Below are positions 37,063 through 50,328 of a stretch of DNA of 64,000 bases, one piece after another. The translations under genes were made by a program, and so were the position numbers. The stretch is taken from positions 558,001 to 622,000 of the forward strand of contig JAMXBD010000686.1 of the NCBI GenBank assembly GCA_024138025.1, in the 5' to 3' direction. Each line of letters begins with the position of its first letter. The first letter of the stretch is position 1. The notes under the pieces are model-generated. The model did no database searches, had not been told where the DNA came from, and saw only the letters and a program-made list of their open reading frames with translations. Source of the DNA: Combretum micranthum. Lineage: Eukaryota > Streptophyta > Magnoliopsida > Myrtales > Combretaceae.

Positions 37063-40000
37063 TGTCACGCCTCAAAAGTGGGCCTAGTAGGATTACCTAA
37101 AGTCGTTATACCACATGTGCACCCATAATATGAGAACCATCTTACAAGTCAGAGTTAAAAAGCTCTATTTAATTATTAATATCTCTTATTTAAGTGAAAC
37201 ATATACCTGCAATAATATTATTAAATTTCAACTATGGAAATCCGATTCTCTACGAAGAAATCCAATTTTCTACTTTCTACCAAGATCGTAGAGAATCGGT
37301 ATCCCCTACCAAATAGTGAAAATGAGATTTCAATCCTACAAAATGTAAAGTCTCAGCTATTTGTATAAATTATTCAGAATTATATTCTAAGTTCATAGTA
37401 ACCTAGTCTTTTAACTTCCTGAAAGTTTGATGAGAAGCACTCTTCACACATTCTTAGTCAAATCCCAGCTATCGTTATTCCTGCACAAAAATTGTTAGAG
37501 GATGAGCATACCACGGGCTCAGTAAGTTCATTTTTCACTACTAGCGGTCATGCAAGTTATCAAGCATTAATTAAACATTCATGAAAATCTATCTATACGC
37601 GATATGAATGCATATGTGATGAATGCAAGCAACATATCTATGGGAGTCCGGAACCATAATGATGTAGATTTACGCTATCTATGTATCAGCTATCTCCCAT
37701 ATTTATTTTACATGGGATATCTCGTTTTATTTTTAACGAGGTTTCCTGGTGGTTGTGTCCATGTTGACTTAACCAATGATTATATGTCATCGATAAAAAG
37801 GAAATATTTCCTAACATGTTCACGTGATTTACGCTGGTTAATATTGATTAATGCATTTAAATCTGACCATCATCCTTCAATAGTAAAACATGTAAGTAGA
37901 CCCCTAGTCAAGCCACATCTATCACCCTTTAGCAAGTGGACCCCCAATTAGGCAACATCTACTGTCAAAACATTACTCGGAAATGTCCCATATTTATTTC
38001 ATAAACTCTTCTGAAAAAACTCGTTTAAGAGATAAATGACCTGAGCTTCTTCAAATATATTTTAAAAATACATTTAATTGCAAATCCGGGATATTACCTA
38101 CAGGAGGTTTCAAGCACATGCGATGAGTATATCCGATTTGTTTAGTCGAGTGATTAAACTTATTCATTTATTCGGGCGATCATGTAGATGATAGCATTCA
38201 CAACAATAAGTCATTCATCAGACAAGCAATACAACCAATCATAACAACAAGCAGTAGCAAACACAAGCAAATAACAGATCATCAGAAATTCCTCACTTGA
38301 GCTTTCTTGTTTACTTGATATGTACTTGGAAAGTACTTGGGGTTTGAAAACGCGGGCTTAATATCTCCTATGAAATAAAATAACAATTGTTTATTATAGT
38401 ATTTATAGTTTTGTAATAAGTCCTAAAATTGATTTGTACTTTTTTTAGTCCTATTTTCTCATTTCTAACCTAATTTGACTTATAGAATGCTTTAAGTCCT
38501 ATTTTGCTTAATAATTTTATTATTAAGCTTTTATTATTTATGTGGTATTTTTAGCATATCTATCTTAAGATTCTTGATATTTACTATCTATTATTTATTT
38601 TCATTTTGCTTGTCTTAATCTTAATTGACATCTATATTTTACTTAGGGCGTTTTCTTTATTCTAATTTTTTGAAGTTTCTCTTCCGTTAGGGTCTATATT
38701 GATAGTGGATTTTTTTATTATTTCTTCGTTTGTCAGTCTTATCGGTCTTGAAATTTCTATATTGTTTCTTTTAGTATTTAGTTCCTGGATTATTTTTTTA
38801 ACATATTTGCATTTTTCGAGAGCTTGAATATATATTAAGTATTTACTAAACTTTAAATTTTATTTCATCTAGTAATTATAGAGTTTGTGTTTAACAGTTT
38901 AGTATTTTATTATCATTATCATTATTATTTTTGTATCATTTGTTAGTTTGATCATCTTATGGTAACTAATTTTTATTTTCTAATATTTAGTTTCATCATG
39001 TTTCTCTTTATTTCATTTCATTTTATTATCTGTCATTTTTAGTAATCACATTTATAAATTTAACTTATTCTAATTTTTCATTCTTATATATTTACTTACT
39101 TATATATAAAATAATTATCGAACAATTATCTCAATCTAATTATTTTGTTTAATATAACTAAAATGTTTCTTAGTTGTAAATGGTTATTAAAATATAACAC
39201 TCAATAAATATTTAAGCTTATTAATCTTAAAATCATTTATATTTATTTATTTTAAAAATTTTCTTTTGTTTTTTTTATTTATTCATTTTTATTTTTATTA
39301 TAGATATATGTATATATAATGTTACGGACGAAATAGACTTCGTTTACGAAAATTGTACACGTACACCGGCTCCAACGCCGTCGGCATTGGACTCTAGATG
39401 CTAGTGTTCGTATATTTTTCATTTTCTTGTATTAGTGTATGTTGGCTTAAGGTCGCTAGCTTTACAATTATACCGGCACTAACGTTGCACGCGTTGGGTT
39501 CCAATTTGTTGATGTCCGTTCATTTTACGTAAAAAAAAATTATGGAGCTTTTGTTTTTTAGTGTACGCCATCTCAACACCGCCGGCCTATCCATGTATGC
39601 CACCGGTGTTAAGCATATACACGACCAATGTAAGGCCGGGGTTGAAACTGTTCATCCCCTTCTTCCTTCTTTTTGGTTCGAAAATTATTTTTCTTATATT
39701 ATATATGTATTATACCTACGTTTAAGCTACTTCTAAGTGTTTTTCTACATTTCACATGTATTATACATGACATATCTATATATATAACATCTTATAATTA
39801 TCATCTTCTATAATTTCCTAGCTTCTAAATATTGTGTTACATAAATAAAGTTTATGGTGAAGAATTACCTCATTTGAGCTGTGATGTTGTTGCTATACTC
39901 CTTCCTTTGATTTGATCCAACCCTAGGGTTAGTATAACATTAGTTAAACCAATGTTTTATGTGATTACTAGCTAAAAATGAATTTAACTTACCTTTATTT

Positions 40001-41660
40001 CTTGTTTCCTTAAGCTTATGTTAGCGATTCTTGTTGAAGCTTGTTAATGGTGTGTTGGTGTGTGTTTTGTATGTGTTGTTGCTATTGTGGTATGGTTTAA
40101 TGGATTGTTTGGTGTTATATACGTTGTTGTTTTGATGCAAGTTAAGGGCTTTGTTTGTTGCTTAGTTAATATGTATATATAGGCAAAAGTGAAGTAGTAG
40201 GTTTTCGAGCAAAGAGAGGGGAATTCCACTGAAAAATGCAACTTGTATTTGCATGATTTCCTATGTATTAAATGTGTTGCTTAGTTGGGAAAATTTTATT
40301 GGTTTTTGCATCCTTTTCTCTTGACTTTAATTGTTCCACTTGATTCCTTTTCTTCTCAAGTTTCGACTAGCAAATATTTAGACACTTTCAGCCATGTTTT
40401 GCCCCACTTGCATCGAATTGTTACAATTATTTTTATAATATTATTTACTTAATTAATTGTCTTAGTTTTAGGATGGTTTATAAAGCTAAACGAGTACAAA
40501 TATGTTAGTTATCTAGGATTTCTATCTCCAAAAATTTATTTAAAGTTTCTACAAATTTTATAAATTGTTATTGAGTTCAAATTTTAGTTTATAATTTACG
40601 CGATTAAGATTTTTTGGGTCCGGTAAGCTAAGTTAGGATTTTCATTCTTATAGGCTTAGAATTTTCTAACTAGAACAATGGTGTGATCCAAATATTTTTC
40701 TGAAGTCTAGATTATTAGTTATGGGTCTATTTTTGTCTCTATTATGTATTTATAATTAGCGGTTCATATTTTAGTTATCATTTTATAATTAATAGATTCT
40801 ATAAAAAAGTTTCCTTTTATCGGGTTTGAATTTTAGACTTACTTTTAATTATATCTTGAGTTATTTGCTCAATATACGAAATTTTATCTTTGGTATCTAT
40901 TAGGGTGAAAAGAATTTTCTGTTCGGGTTTTTAGGCGATAAATGAGTTTATTACTCCTCATAGATTTATTATAGAGTTTTTATTTAGTCATATGTTTAAT
41001 ATCTATTTACATTTGTTACTCTATTTATGTTATTAGTTATAAAGATTCTTGAGTTATAATGGTTAAATTAGGATTTTATTCTCTATAAGCTCAAAATTTT
41101 ATAAATAAATTATTGGTATAATTTAAATATTTAATTAGAATTTATATTCTTTATTATTGATTAGTTTTTTTTTATCTTTTTGCGTATTTTATAATTCTAT
41201 TGATTTATTTTTAAACTATCTTTTTATAACTAATAAGTTCTAAAAATTAATCATCTTGTATTATAATTGAAATTTACGGTCAAATATAATTATTTATTGA
41301 ATTATTGATTCTTGTCATAAAATATTATCTTTTACTATTTAAGAATTACTTATCCTAACAATTAATAATAGTAAATTTCCTAATGCTATTTTATGGTTTT
41401 AAAATATTAAAGATAATTCAATAATCATTATATCTTTATTAGAATCTTATTTTTCTAAGTACTGAGCTTAAGGAAATTGATTTTAAATTTTACAGTATCG
41501 ATTAGTGTATCATCAATCATTATTTGTTTATACTTTAATAATTTTAATTTGCAAAAAATTGGGAGTGATTTCTATGACTTTTTATTATAGTTCTTCATGA
41601 TTCAATATTATATTTTTAATAATTATTATAATCAGATTATGTAAAATTAGGGGAATTATA
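37063..41660 (-). mobile_element. Solo LTR copy F of a second long-LTR family, 4.6 kb, inverted
   Basis: On the plus strand it opens TGTCACGCCTC at 37063 and closes GGGGAATTATA at 41660. In its own orientation it runs from TATAATTCCCC (TG decayed to TA) to GAGGCGTGACA. The flanks are GGTAT (37058-37062) and GGTAA (41661-41665), a 5-bp duplication with one mismatch. Its ends resemble copies A, B, C and E, but the body does not align with them by eye, and the TATA-like site is about 1.5 kb inside instead of 0.7 kb. It is therefore a related but separate family, or the same type carrying extra DNA. It interrupts the MULE transposase gene. No coding domain seen. Confidence 0.75.
40173..40182 (-). 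promoter_or_regulatory. LTR promoter TATA box, copy F
   Basis: On the minus strand the sequence reads CCTATATATACATA, a strong TATA form, consistent with the promoter of the inverted LTR. Confidence 0.5.
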
Positions 41661-41689
41661 GGTAACACAAGAGTTTATAAATATAGAAA

Positions 41690-43752
41690 GGAGCAATAGT
41701 TTATGTCAAAAGTTGAAGAAAATGTTTACATTGCAAATGATATTGAAGAAGAGATAGAGGAGGCCCTTCAAGACATTGATTCATAATATGAAATAATATT
41801 TGAAAAGAATTAAGATGAGGAGAATGGGGTAGCGTTTGAGATCGAAACATGTAGTGATGAAAATGAGTCTAAAAAAATGAACATCTTCAAGAAAACATTG
41901 TTGTAGAAAGTGCTCGAGCAGACCAATAAACTAGTGAAAGTTCATTCCAAGATTCTATTCCATCCTTTAGTAATATGGATGATGGTGATGATTATGCATC
42001 CTATGAGGAAGAATTCCTTAAATCTGAAGATCTATGCTTAAGTAATGAATTCAAGACTGGAATGAGGTTAAAAACTAAAGCTGATTTGGTCTATGTGGTG
42101 AAAATATGGCACATAAAGAATCACTATAACTTCATGGTGACAGAATCAGACAAGCAAATATGGAATGTTGTTTGTTAAGCAAAACGACACATTATTGTAA
42201 ATGGCAACTTTGTGGATGCCAAAAAACATTGGGATGTCGACACTAATGTTAAAATATCCGCCTTTAGACAGCAGATTGAAGACATGTATGGCTATGTGAT
42301 ATCGATAAGGAAAATTTAGGGGGCAGAAAAGATAGCAATTGAAAATGTGTATGAAGATTAAGATGAATCATATGATGAATTGCCAAAACTGCTGGCTGCT
42401 ATAAAAAAAACTAACCCACATACGTCTGTAGCATGGAAAGCACAGTCAATCGAAAGTGATAATGATGTGATATTTGCTAGATTTTTTTGGCATTTAGGTG
42501 TTGCATAGAAGCCTTCAAACATTGCAAGCCTATTGTCAGTATTGATGGGATATTTTGTATGGCAAATATCCATACAGTTTATTGACTGCATTTTGTGTAG
42601 ATGGAGTGAATCATATAATTCCACTGGCATTTGCATTGTTTTATAAGGAATTAGATTACAAATGGCCATGGTTCCTAAAAAAGCTAAAACAATGCCTTGA
42701 AGGATGGTACAGTGATGATCACACATTGTGTCTTATATCAGATCGACACATGAGTAAAATAAAAGCATTAAAGGATTAGAATGTTGGATGGAAGCCCCCT
42801 TTTTGCACAAAAGAGGCTATGCATAAGTCATTTTGCCAACAATTCAAACACAAAATACAAAAATCATCATTTGAAAAAGCTAGTAATAGCAATGAGATTT
42901 CAGATACATGAAAGAAAATATGAATTACGTATGGAGAACATAAAGAAAAGACACAAAACTGCTCAAAATTGCTCTAAACTACTTTGAAAACATATCACAT
43001 GAGCAATGGACAAAGGCGTACTATGGGGGGTTTCAAGTATGGTCAAATGATAATAAACTTCAATGAAAGCTATAGTCCAATTTTGAAAGGTGTAAGATCA
43101 TTGCTTGTAACAGTCTTGATTTTGAAAAATTTCTACAATTGTATTGATTATTTTGATAAAAGGCGCAATAATGCACATAAGGCTATAAGAAAAGAAAAAA
43201 CTTACCCTAAATGGGTTAGAACCAAGATAGAAAGTTAGAGAGGAATAGCTACTTGACATAAAGTGATTACATTTAGAAGAACAATTGGAATTTTTATATG
43301 CAAACAAGATTCTATTTTATAGATCATGGTAAAAAGGGTGGCCATTGTCATATGGTTAATACCCTTAATAACATGTAGTTGTAGCAAGTGGCAAACATTC
43401 AAAATAGCATGCTCCCATGCCTTTGCAGCTATGGCACATGTGAAAATGGATCCCATGCAAAAAAATTAATAGAAGGTTTCATTGGGAGAATCAACTAGCT
43501 TGTTACAGTAGCAATTTTCAACCTCTAGGAGAAAGACAAACATGGATAGATAAAGAAGAGATCTCATGTATACATCTACACTGTGAAAAGGCTAAAGAAA
43601 AAGGAAGACTAAAAACAAGAAGATTCCACAATGAAATGGACTTAAAGGAGAAACTTACAAAGAATACTTGTGGAAAATCTCGAAAAAGTAGTCCACCATA
43701 TAAAAACTTGTCCAAACAATTAGGTAACAAACTAAGAATAGCAAATTTATAA
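41690..43752 (+). pseudogene. MuDR-type (MULE) transposase, main part
   Basis: An acidic N-terminal stretch (about 41710-42020, rich in Glu and Asp) leads into the DNA-binding domain (DBD_Tnp_Mut): FKTGMRLKTKADLVYVVKIW and NFMVTESDKQIWNVVC, 42045-42175. Next come ENVYED-x-DESYDELPKLLA (about 42340) and the MULE catalytic core: EAFKHCKPIVSIDG (first Asp near 42540), GKYPYSLLTAFCVDGVNHII (42560-42620), PLAFALFYKE and LISDRHMSKIKA (second Asp near 42740). HFANNSNTKYKNHHLKKL and ERKYELRMENIKK follow. A SWIM zinc finger, C-x-C...C-x-H, is at 43374-43418 (CSCSKWQTFKIACSHAF). The end reads RFHNEMDLKEK, then a stop at 43750. At least six stops or frame shifts break it. In an active element this protein cuts at the terminal inverted repeats and moves the element. 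Confidence 0.88.
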
Positions 43753-43859
43753 CGTTTTTAATTTTTTGTTATGATGTATTTATAGTGTATGATTTATTAC
43801 TATACATTAAAAAAAAATTTATCAGGAAAACTAACAAATCTTTACTTTACTTTATATAG

Positions 43860-46420
43860 ATGGATCCACGACCAGTCGATGGATCATTATTAACGTGGCA
43901 ACAGACACATAAATCACATATTGCATGGGATAGAGATGTGTAAATTTAGATTAAAAATATGTGTAGAATTGATTTATTCATATTGTCCATTTATTTATGA
44001 TTTATTTAATCTTTGTAGGAGCACAAACTCATGATATGTAGATGGGTTGGGGCATCATTGAAGAATCTAGAGGAGATGAGAGCTACATATGATGCTCATA
44101 TAGACTCCTATCTTGAGCAGGCTGGATTTTCTAATGTAGCTCGTTTACATTTATACAACTAGATTGGGTTTTCATCACTGCACTGGCAGAGAGGTGGAGA
44201 TTGGAGACCCACATCTTCCATATGCCACATAGAGAGGTTGGGTTGACATTACACGATGTTATTGTACAGTTTAGATTGCCCATTGATAGGCAGGTAATGA
44301 TGGGGAGTAATGGACATACATGGTATGATTTGTGTAAGAGCTTATTAGGAGTTAGACCGAATAGTAAGCTGCCTAGTGGTTAAAGGTTGAGGATGACTTG
44401 GTTGAAGGCATTATTTTCAAACTCGCGAGTCAACTCATACATTTATATGAGTTTACAAGTTGGTGATGAGATTTTGATTCAACTCGTATTCAAAATTATT
44501 TTTTAAGTAAACTCATGTAGATTCGTGATTTTACATAGTAGAATCGGTTGTAGAATCGGTTGTAGAATCGGTTGTAGAATTGTAAAGTTGTAATTTTACA
44601 CATTTTTTTTCTATTTGAACTTTTAAAATGCAATTAATTTAATATGTTTAAATTTAGGGTATTAAGGGTTGGTTCTTGATGTTTATCTTAATCTAACTTA
44701 ATTTTAGTTTTTTAATCTTTTTATTCCTTTCGTTTTCTTTTTTTTTTTTAGAGAGTTATTTTCTTTTAGGTTATATAGTGTTATATTTTTTTTTTCTCTT
44801 TTACAATAATTTTCTATATATAATTTATTTGTCATAAATGCTATAATTTTTTATGCAAATACATAGTGAATATGAAAATGTTCATTATTACACAAAACCA
44901 GCTACTCACATATGATAATTTAAATGATTTGCAATATATCTTAGTAATTGTAGATTGTGAATCATCATTAAATAAAAATAATTACTTTAATTATCAGAAT
45001 TGCACTAACTATATTAATGAGAGTATATGAATTATGAATGGTAAAACTTAAATTTTGGTTGTATATAACTAATTTAATACTAAATTCTTTATTTTCATCA
45101 TTTATTTGATTCTATGTTTTGATTATATGGACCCCTTGGCGATTCTAGGTAGAAACTCAAGATTGACAATCATGGTTGAAAGAGATACTATTGTAAGGCT
45201 TACTAGAGTAGGCCAATGAGATTGTCATCCAGTGACAAGCAAGGGCATAAATATTGTTATTGATGGGCGGGATCTTATTCCCTGACACGTCCTCTAGCTT
45301 GGTAAATCTAATGTTCCTGTCACTCCTAGAGGATTTCTAGGTATCTAGGACATACAGCCAAGGATCGACTTGCCTGACTTTTTTATATAGATATTTGTGT
45401 AGAGCTGCACAAGCAAGTACCGATGAGATAGGAGACACTTGCATACTTTTACAAATATGGCTATGGGATAGATTCTATCATATAGCCCCTTGTAGGACCC
45501 TCACACGTGTTCTAGATCAAGGGCGACCTCTTGCATTTAGATGTGATGATGTCTTTAATATCATATAGACTTCTACACATGTATTACATCGATACCACGA
45601 GGAGCTTGATCTCCAGTCTCCTCACGAGTATGTCATACTTCTAATATTTAATCTTCTAAAAGTTATTTATAATATAGTTTTCATATACTTAAGATGAGTT
45701 TACATCTTTATACAGATATGTTGGATGCCTATACTGTAGAGATGACATAGACTTTGATAGATAACTGTAAAGAGGGTAGTGATATCTAGCTAGCCAAAGT
45801 GCCCTGGATGTGCTTTCGCATTGTCAAGATGCACCTACCAAACAAGATTTTGAGATAGTTTGATTGAATTTAGGGTATCCCACGAGATTGTGACTTGAAT
45901 CTTGACGATATATATGGTGTAGAGCTTAAAGGCAAATTAGGAAATGACTGGGTGATAAAACATGCTACATTTATCACCTAGTGGGATGATAAACGACCAA
46001 GATTGGTACAACTGGAGCATGATGATATATTACCATCCATGGTTTCTGTTTACTATTATTACCGGTATCATAGGATCACCAAGAGGTATATCAACCGCTC
46101 AAGAGCATTATTGGTTACATTGGTAAGTTTCATATCTAAAATCACATGTTAAATATTAATATTGCATTATAACTCATTGTTATTGCATATGAATGTGCAG
46201 GTAGACACATTTTCTAGGATTCGAGGATCCATAAATAAAGAGGAGATCCATGCTCTAATAGATCTAGGGATTAGCAAATTATAGGGTTATGAGAGTTATG
46301 TTGTTACACCCATATTAGTAAAAGCAAAATCAAACGGTTGAACAGGGATAAGGAGAGGAGGGGGAAGGGGAGGGGATGAGGACAAGGACGTTGATAAGGA
46401 TGAGATCATGACCAGCTAAT
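43860..46420 (+). pseudogene. Plant mobile domain (PMD, MAIN/MAIL-like) gene carried by the MULE
   Basis: It starts 108 bp after the transposase stop, on the same strand. Exon 1 (43860-43937) encodes MDPRPVDGSLLTWQQTHKSH, typical of PMD N-termini; a GT-AG intron (43938-44018) follows. Exon 2 reads LEQAGFSNVARLHL, has a one-base shift near 44158, then FITALAERWRLETHIFHMPH and LTLHDVIVQFRLPIDRQ (44170-44290), the hallmark PMD segment, then LRMTWLKALF. After about 700 bp without a match, the domain resumes: DTCILLQIWLWDRFYHIAP and DQGRPLAFRCDDVFNII (45430-45570), THVLHRYHEELD, later IPRDCDLNLDDIYG and YRYHRITKRYINRS (45870-46105). A glycine/arginine-rich tail lies near 46320. Host PMD proteins MAIN and MAIL1 act in transposon silencing and genome stability; a PMD gene inside a mobile element is an established association. 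This copy has several stops. Confidence 0.82.
44538..44581. repeat. Minisatellite, 12-bp unit, 3.6 copies
   Basis: Perfect tandem TAGAATCGGTTG units lie inside the unmatched 700-bp stretch of the PMD gene, which may be an intron. Confidence 0.9.
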
Positions 46421-46647
46421 AAAAGAGGATGTGGATATACCTTGACATGATGATCTAGTTCCAGTTCCACATCCACATCTACTTGCAGATGATGCTCCAG
46501 GCCTTCCTATACATCTACTTTGCAAAGCCTGATGCAAGTCCCTATCCTCATCCTCGTATTCATTCTAAGCTGGTTTAGCCTCTATATCTGGATACATTAA
46601 CTGCCATAGATGCTCCATCCCACTCTACGACTTTAGCTTATTAAGAG

Positions 46648-49600
46648 TGTAAGCCCTTAGATTTTTCGATAAATATTGTAAACCCTAAAGGACCAGAAGT
46701 TAAACTGGAACCCTAAAGTTAACCTAATTCTATGATTAGGCTAGTGAATCTAGATTCGGCAATCCTGTGTTCTTAACCCCTAAACAATGAAATTAAGATA
46801 ATTATGGATAATAGTTCGTAATAATATAGGAAAGCTTAAAAACATTAGATTCGTAATTTTTTAGTGTTTCTCGAATCCGAATGGGATCAGTTTTCGAGAA
46901 CCGTGCCACAGTATACCGGATAGTGAAAATATTCTGACAATATCAATAGACTTATAAAAATATAAGGATTTCAAAAATATCAATTTTAGAATTTTTCGAT
47001 AACTAAAAATATCACATATAGGCCGTTTACGCGTATTTTATTTACTACCGATATTTTAATTGTCTGGTCTACTATTCATAGTACTATTTTTATTATTTAT
47101 TACTATTACTATCTCCACTTTTTTCTCACACTCTACGCTTACACACTATCATACCTATACTTACAATTTGCATTTCCCATACAACTTTAATCATATCACA
47201 CTTTACACATTAATTTTTTTTATTGCAAAATAACAAATTTAATCAATATCTCTCTCCTTTTCTTCTTCATGCCATCCACTCCCTCTCTCTCATCATTCTC
47301 TATTATTTTTCTTTTTCAATTTATCTAATTACATATAATTTCTTCTCCAAAACTCTATAAATACTCCATTCCTCCTTCATTCTTTTACACAACTCATTTC
47401 CTACTAAAACTTTACCAAAATTACTCCACAAAATCTCTCTCTTAATTTCTTTTCCAATTCCTCTCTTCTCTCCATAAAACCATTTCCCATATATTACTAC
47501 AATCTATTCTTTTCCTCTTCAACAAACACATAACCTTAGGTAAATTTTTTTTACATATACTCATCATGTTCATATAACTTAGCATGAGCTTAGTGTATGT
47601 TTCTTAGACTCATGAGAGTTAAAGAAGCAACAATATGTTCATGTTCATATTTTCCATTATGTTATTATCGTTATTATATTGTTGTTATTATTGTTATTAT
47701 TATGTGCTCTAATCTAACTTCTATATAGTATTATGTATATTATGTATATATATATATATATATATATTTTAGAGCATATAAGCTCACTTGTTATTAATTT
47801 ATTTTTATGCTTTGCAATTTATTTCATGCTATTATCAAGACTAGTCCTTCTAGTCTTAGACTTGTCCTTATCAAGTCAAAACAATTTCTTTTCTTTTTTT
47901 TTTCTTTTTTGGGACTGTCTATTCTTAGCCCGAGATACCTTGATGAAGGTAAGGTTCCCAATACTTGATTTTACTATTATGCTTTATTACATTTATTTTA
48001 TCTTATTATGTTATATTTCACATGAGTATATATTTATGTTCATGCATGGGCATATTGATATTGTCTCAACAAAATATAAAGAAAATATTTTTATGAACTC
48101 TTTTCAAATAAATTAGTTACTTAAAGAAAGGGTTTTCATTAAAAGCTAAGAGTTTTACCTTCACAAACCTTTCCCAAAAATTTAAGTAAACTCATAATAA
48201 GTCTTAGCAATAATGGTACATTAAAGTTTCATCAAAGAATACATAAAGTATAATTTTTATACTCTTTTTCAAGCCAATAAAATAAGAAAGTTTCTTTAAA
48301 CTTAATGTCACTAATTCTTCGTTTAACAAAAGTTTTCTTAAACTCATTTGTAAAATTTTCATCAACATACTAAGGTTTGGATAAGTTTTACAAAAATCAA
48401 CAAAGAATAAATCTTTTTAAAAATGAATCTTACTTAGGAAATAAAATTAGAAGAATATTATTATTTTAAAATGGAATAAACTTTAGGAAAAACTAAGAAC
48501 AAGTGAACTTTAAGAAAGTTTTGGCACTATTAAGAAAACATTTAGAAACTACATTTTTTACTCATGAAGTTATAGGAATAAAATTATTTTGGAAAATATG
48601 AATTGTTTTCAAAAGATAGATAAAGTTAAAAAGAGGAAAATATTTACTTATAATAAATCCAAGAACTTATCCAACAAAGCTAAAATAAAAATTTCAAAAA
48701 TATTACTTTTCCAACTTTTAGAACACCTTATTTTATAAAAATCATTGTTGGGACCACTTCACTAAATTTATGCTTATGATATGAGTACATATATATATAT
48801 ATATATATGTTTAAAGGATTTTTCAATTATACAAATATTTATATTTTTGTACAAGAATTTTTTGCTAAAGAAAAGTTAAAAAAATTGTGTTTTGAAAGCT
48901 GGGATTTTCGTAACAGTTCTGTACCCCACTTTTCAAAGACCCAAATGACTTCTTTTGATAAAAATAACCTTAGAAATTGATAGATCTTTTCGAGTAGGTA
49001 GGAAATGGTATATAATATGCGAAATTCTGAGTTAAAATGAGCAAGTTATTGCCATTTTAAGTTGGAATTTCCATTCATGCGAATTTTGATGAATTTAATA
49101 AAATAGAATTAGAGAATTTGAGTAGATCTTGGATGAAATACTCATTTAGGGTATTTCTTTTGTTTAGGTTTCGAGGACCAAGATCTTCTCTTCCCCGAGG
49201 ATTACTTCAACTGATAGAAGATCGCTATGAATGAGTGAGTTTCCTCTACATTTTATGTATTGCATGTGCTTGTAGAATAAAGCACTATACGTTAGGAAAA
49301 GATAAAATTGATATGCATGCGGTTATCATAGGAATTATGTATGTGAATTGCTATGTGTGATCAATGAACAATAAGTATATCGGAGCCCGATTTGTTGTTT
49401 ATTATAATTGTCTTTATGTATATACTGCTATGTGTACAATTATGGATTGATTACCTTAAATGAACTAATGCAAATTGGATATTCCCTTAAACTAAACTGC
49501 TCATGCATATCACTTAGAATATCATTTCGCAGTTTTGCTACTACTCCTCAGTGTAGAACCGGAAAGGTAAGCTGCCTAGCTACATCTTGAGGATTTAAGA

Positions 49601-50328
49601 CATTCAGGGAATACGACCTCAAGTTATAGCCGAGCCAGATCAACCGCGTTGGGTATGGAAAGCACAGGGACTAGTAGTACGGCTTGTTGAAACCCCAAGA
49701 CGCGCACAAACTTTTAAGGAGGTCGTTTGGGGTCCAGTTCAAATCATTTCCTAACCACCGATGGAGGGGTAAATCCATCATACATACGAAACCGGATAAT
49801 CGTATGTACTGTTTGATCGTATGGTTGTTGCATTTTATATGCTTGTTTAATAAACTTGGTTGAATGCTTGTTATGAGCACTTTTGCTTGAGGAATATCTC
49901 ACTATGCTAGTTATGCTTATACCCTAATAGACTTTTGATATTGTAGGACCTTTGTTTCTCACCCGAGATATCTTGATCATCTGGTAGAATCTATTTTGAA
50001 GCTTTTGAGAGAACTCTGTTTTGAAGTTTAGAGTAGATTTCTTCTAAAGTCTTTAGCTTTAGTTATTTGTCTTAGTAAGACTATGTTGTTATGAAATTAT
50101 GGGGGAATCCCCCATAGAAGTTGTAGAACCTTATACTTTGAAGAAAATAAGTATTATTTTTCATGTTCCACTACCAATATCTTAAAATGCATTACTCCAA
50201 TAGTCTCCATTTAATGTGAATGTACACTTGTACCAATATGGAAGCTTTCGAGTGACTGAGGTAGTCATTCTAAGTTTTAATATTGTGTACGGTGGGCTGT
50301 CACGTTTAGTAACCACTGGGGTGTGACA
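46648..50328 (+). mobile_element. Solo LTR copy E (3.7 kb), inserted in the PMD end of the MULE
   Basis: It starts TGTAAGCCCTTAGATTTTTC and ends GGGGTGTGACA. It aligns along its length with copies A and B, including the leader, the tract near 47930-47960 (GCCCGAGATACCTTGATGAA) and the 3' region. The TATA box is at 47356-47363. The flanks are AAGAG (46643-46647) and CAAGT; a near match AAGTG lies one base further (50330-50334), so the target duplication has decayed. No internal domain is present. Confidence 0.85.
47356..47363 (+). promoter_or_regulatory. LTR promoter TATA box, copy E
   Basis: TATAAATA in the context CTCTATAAATACTCC, 708 bp inside the LTR, as in the sister copies. Confidence 0.6.

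Noticed and set aside
39542..39736. 64-codon plus-strand frame
   Set aside because: It is inside solo LTR copy F and shows no similarity to any protein family I know.
42358..42726. 122-codon minus-strand frame
   Set aside because: It is antisense to the MULE catalytic core, which carries clear motifs on the plus strand.
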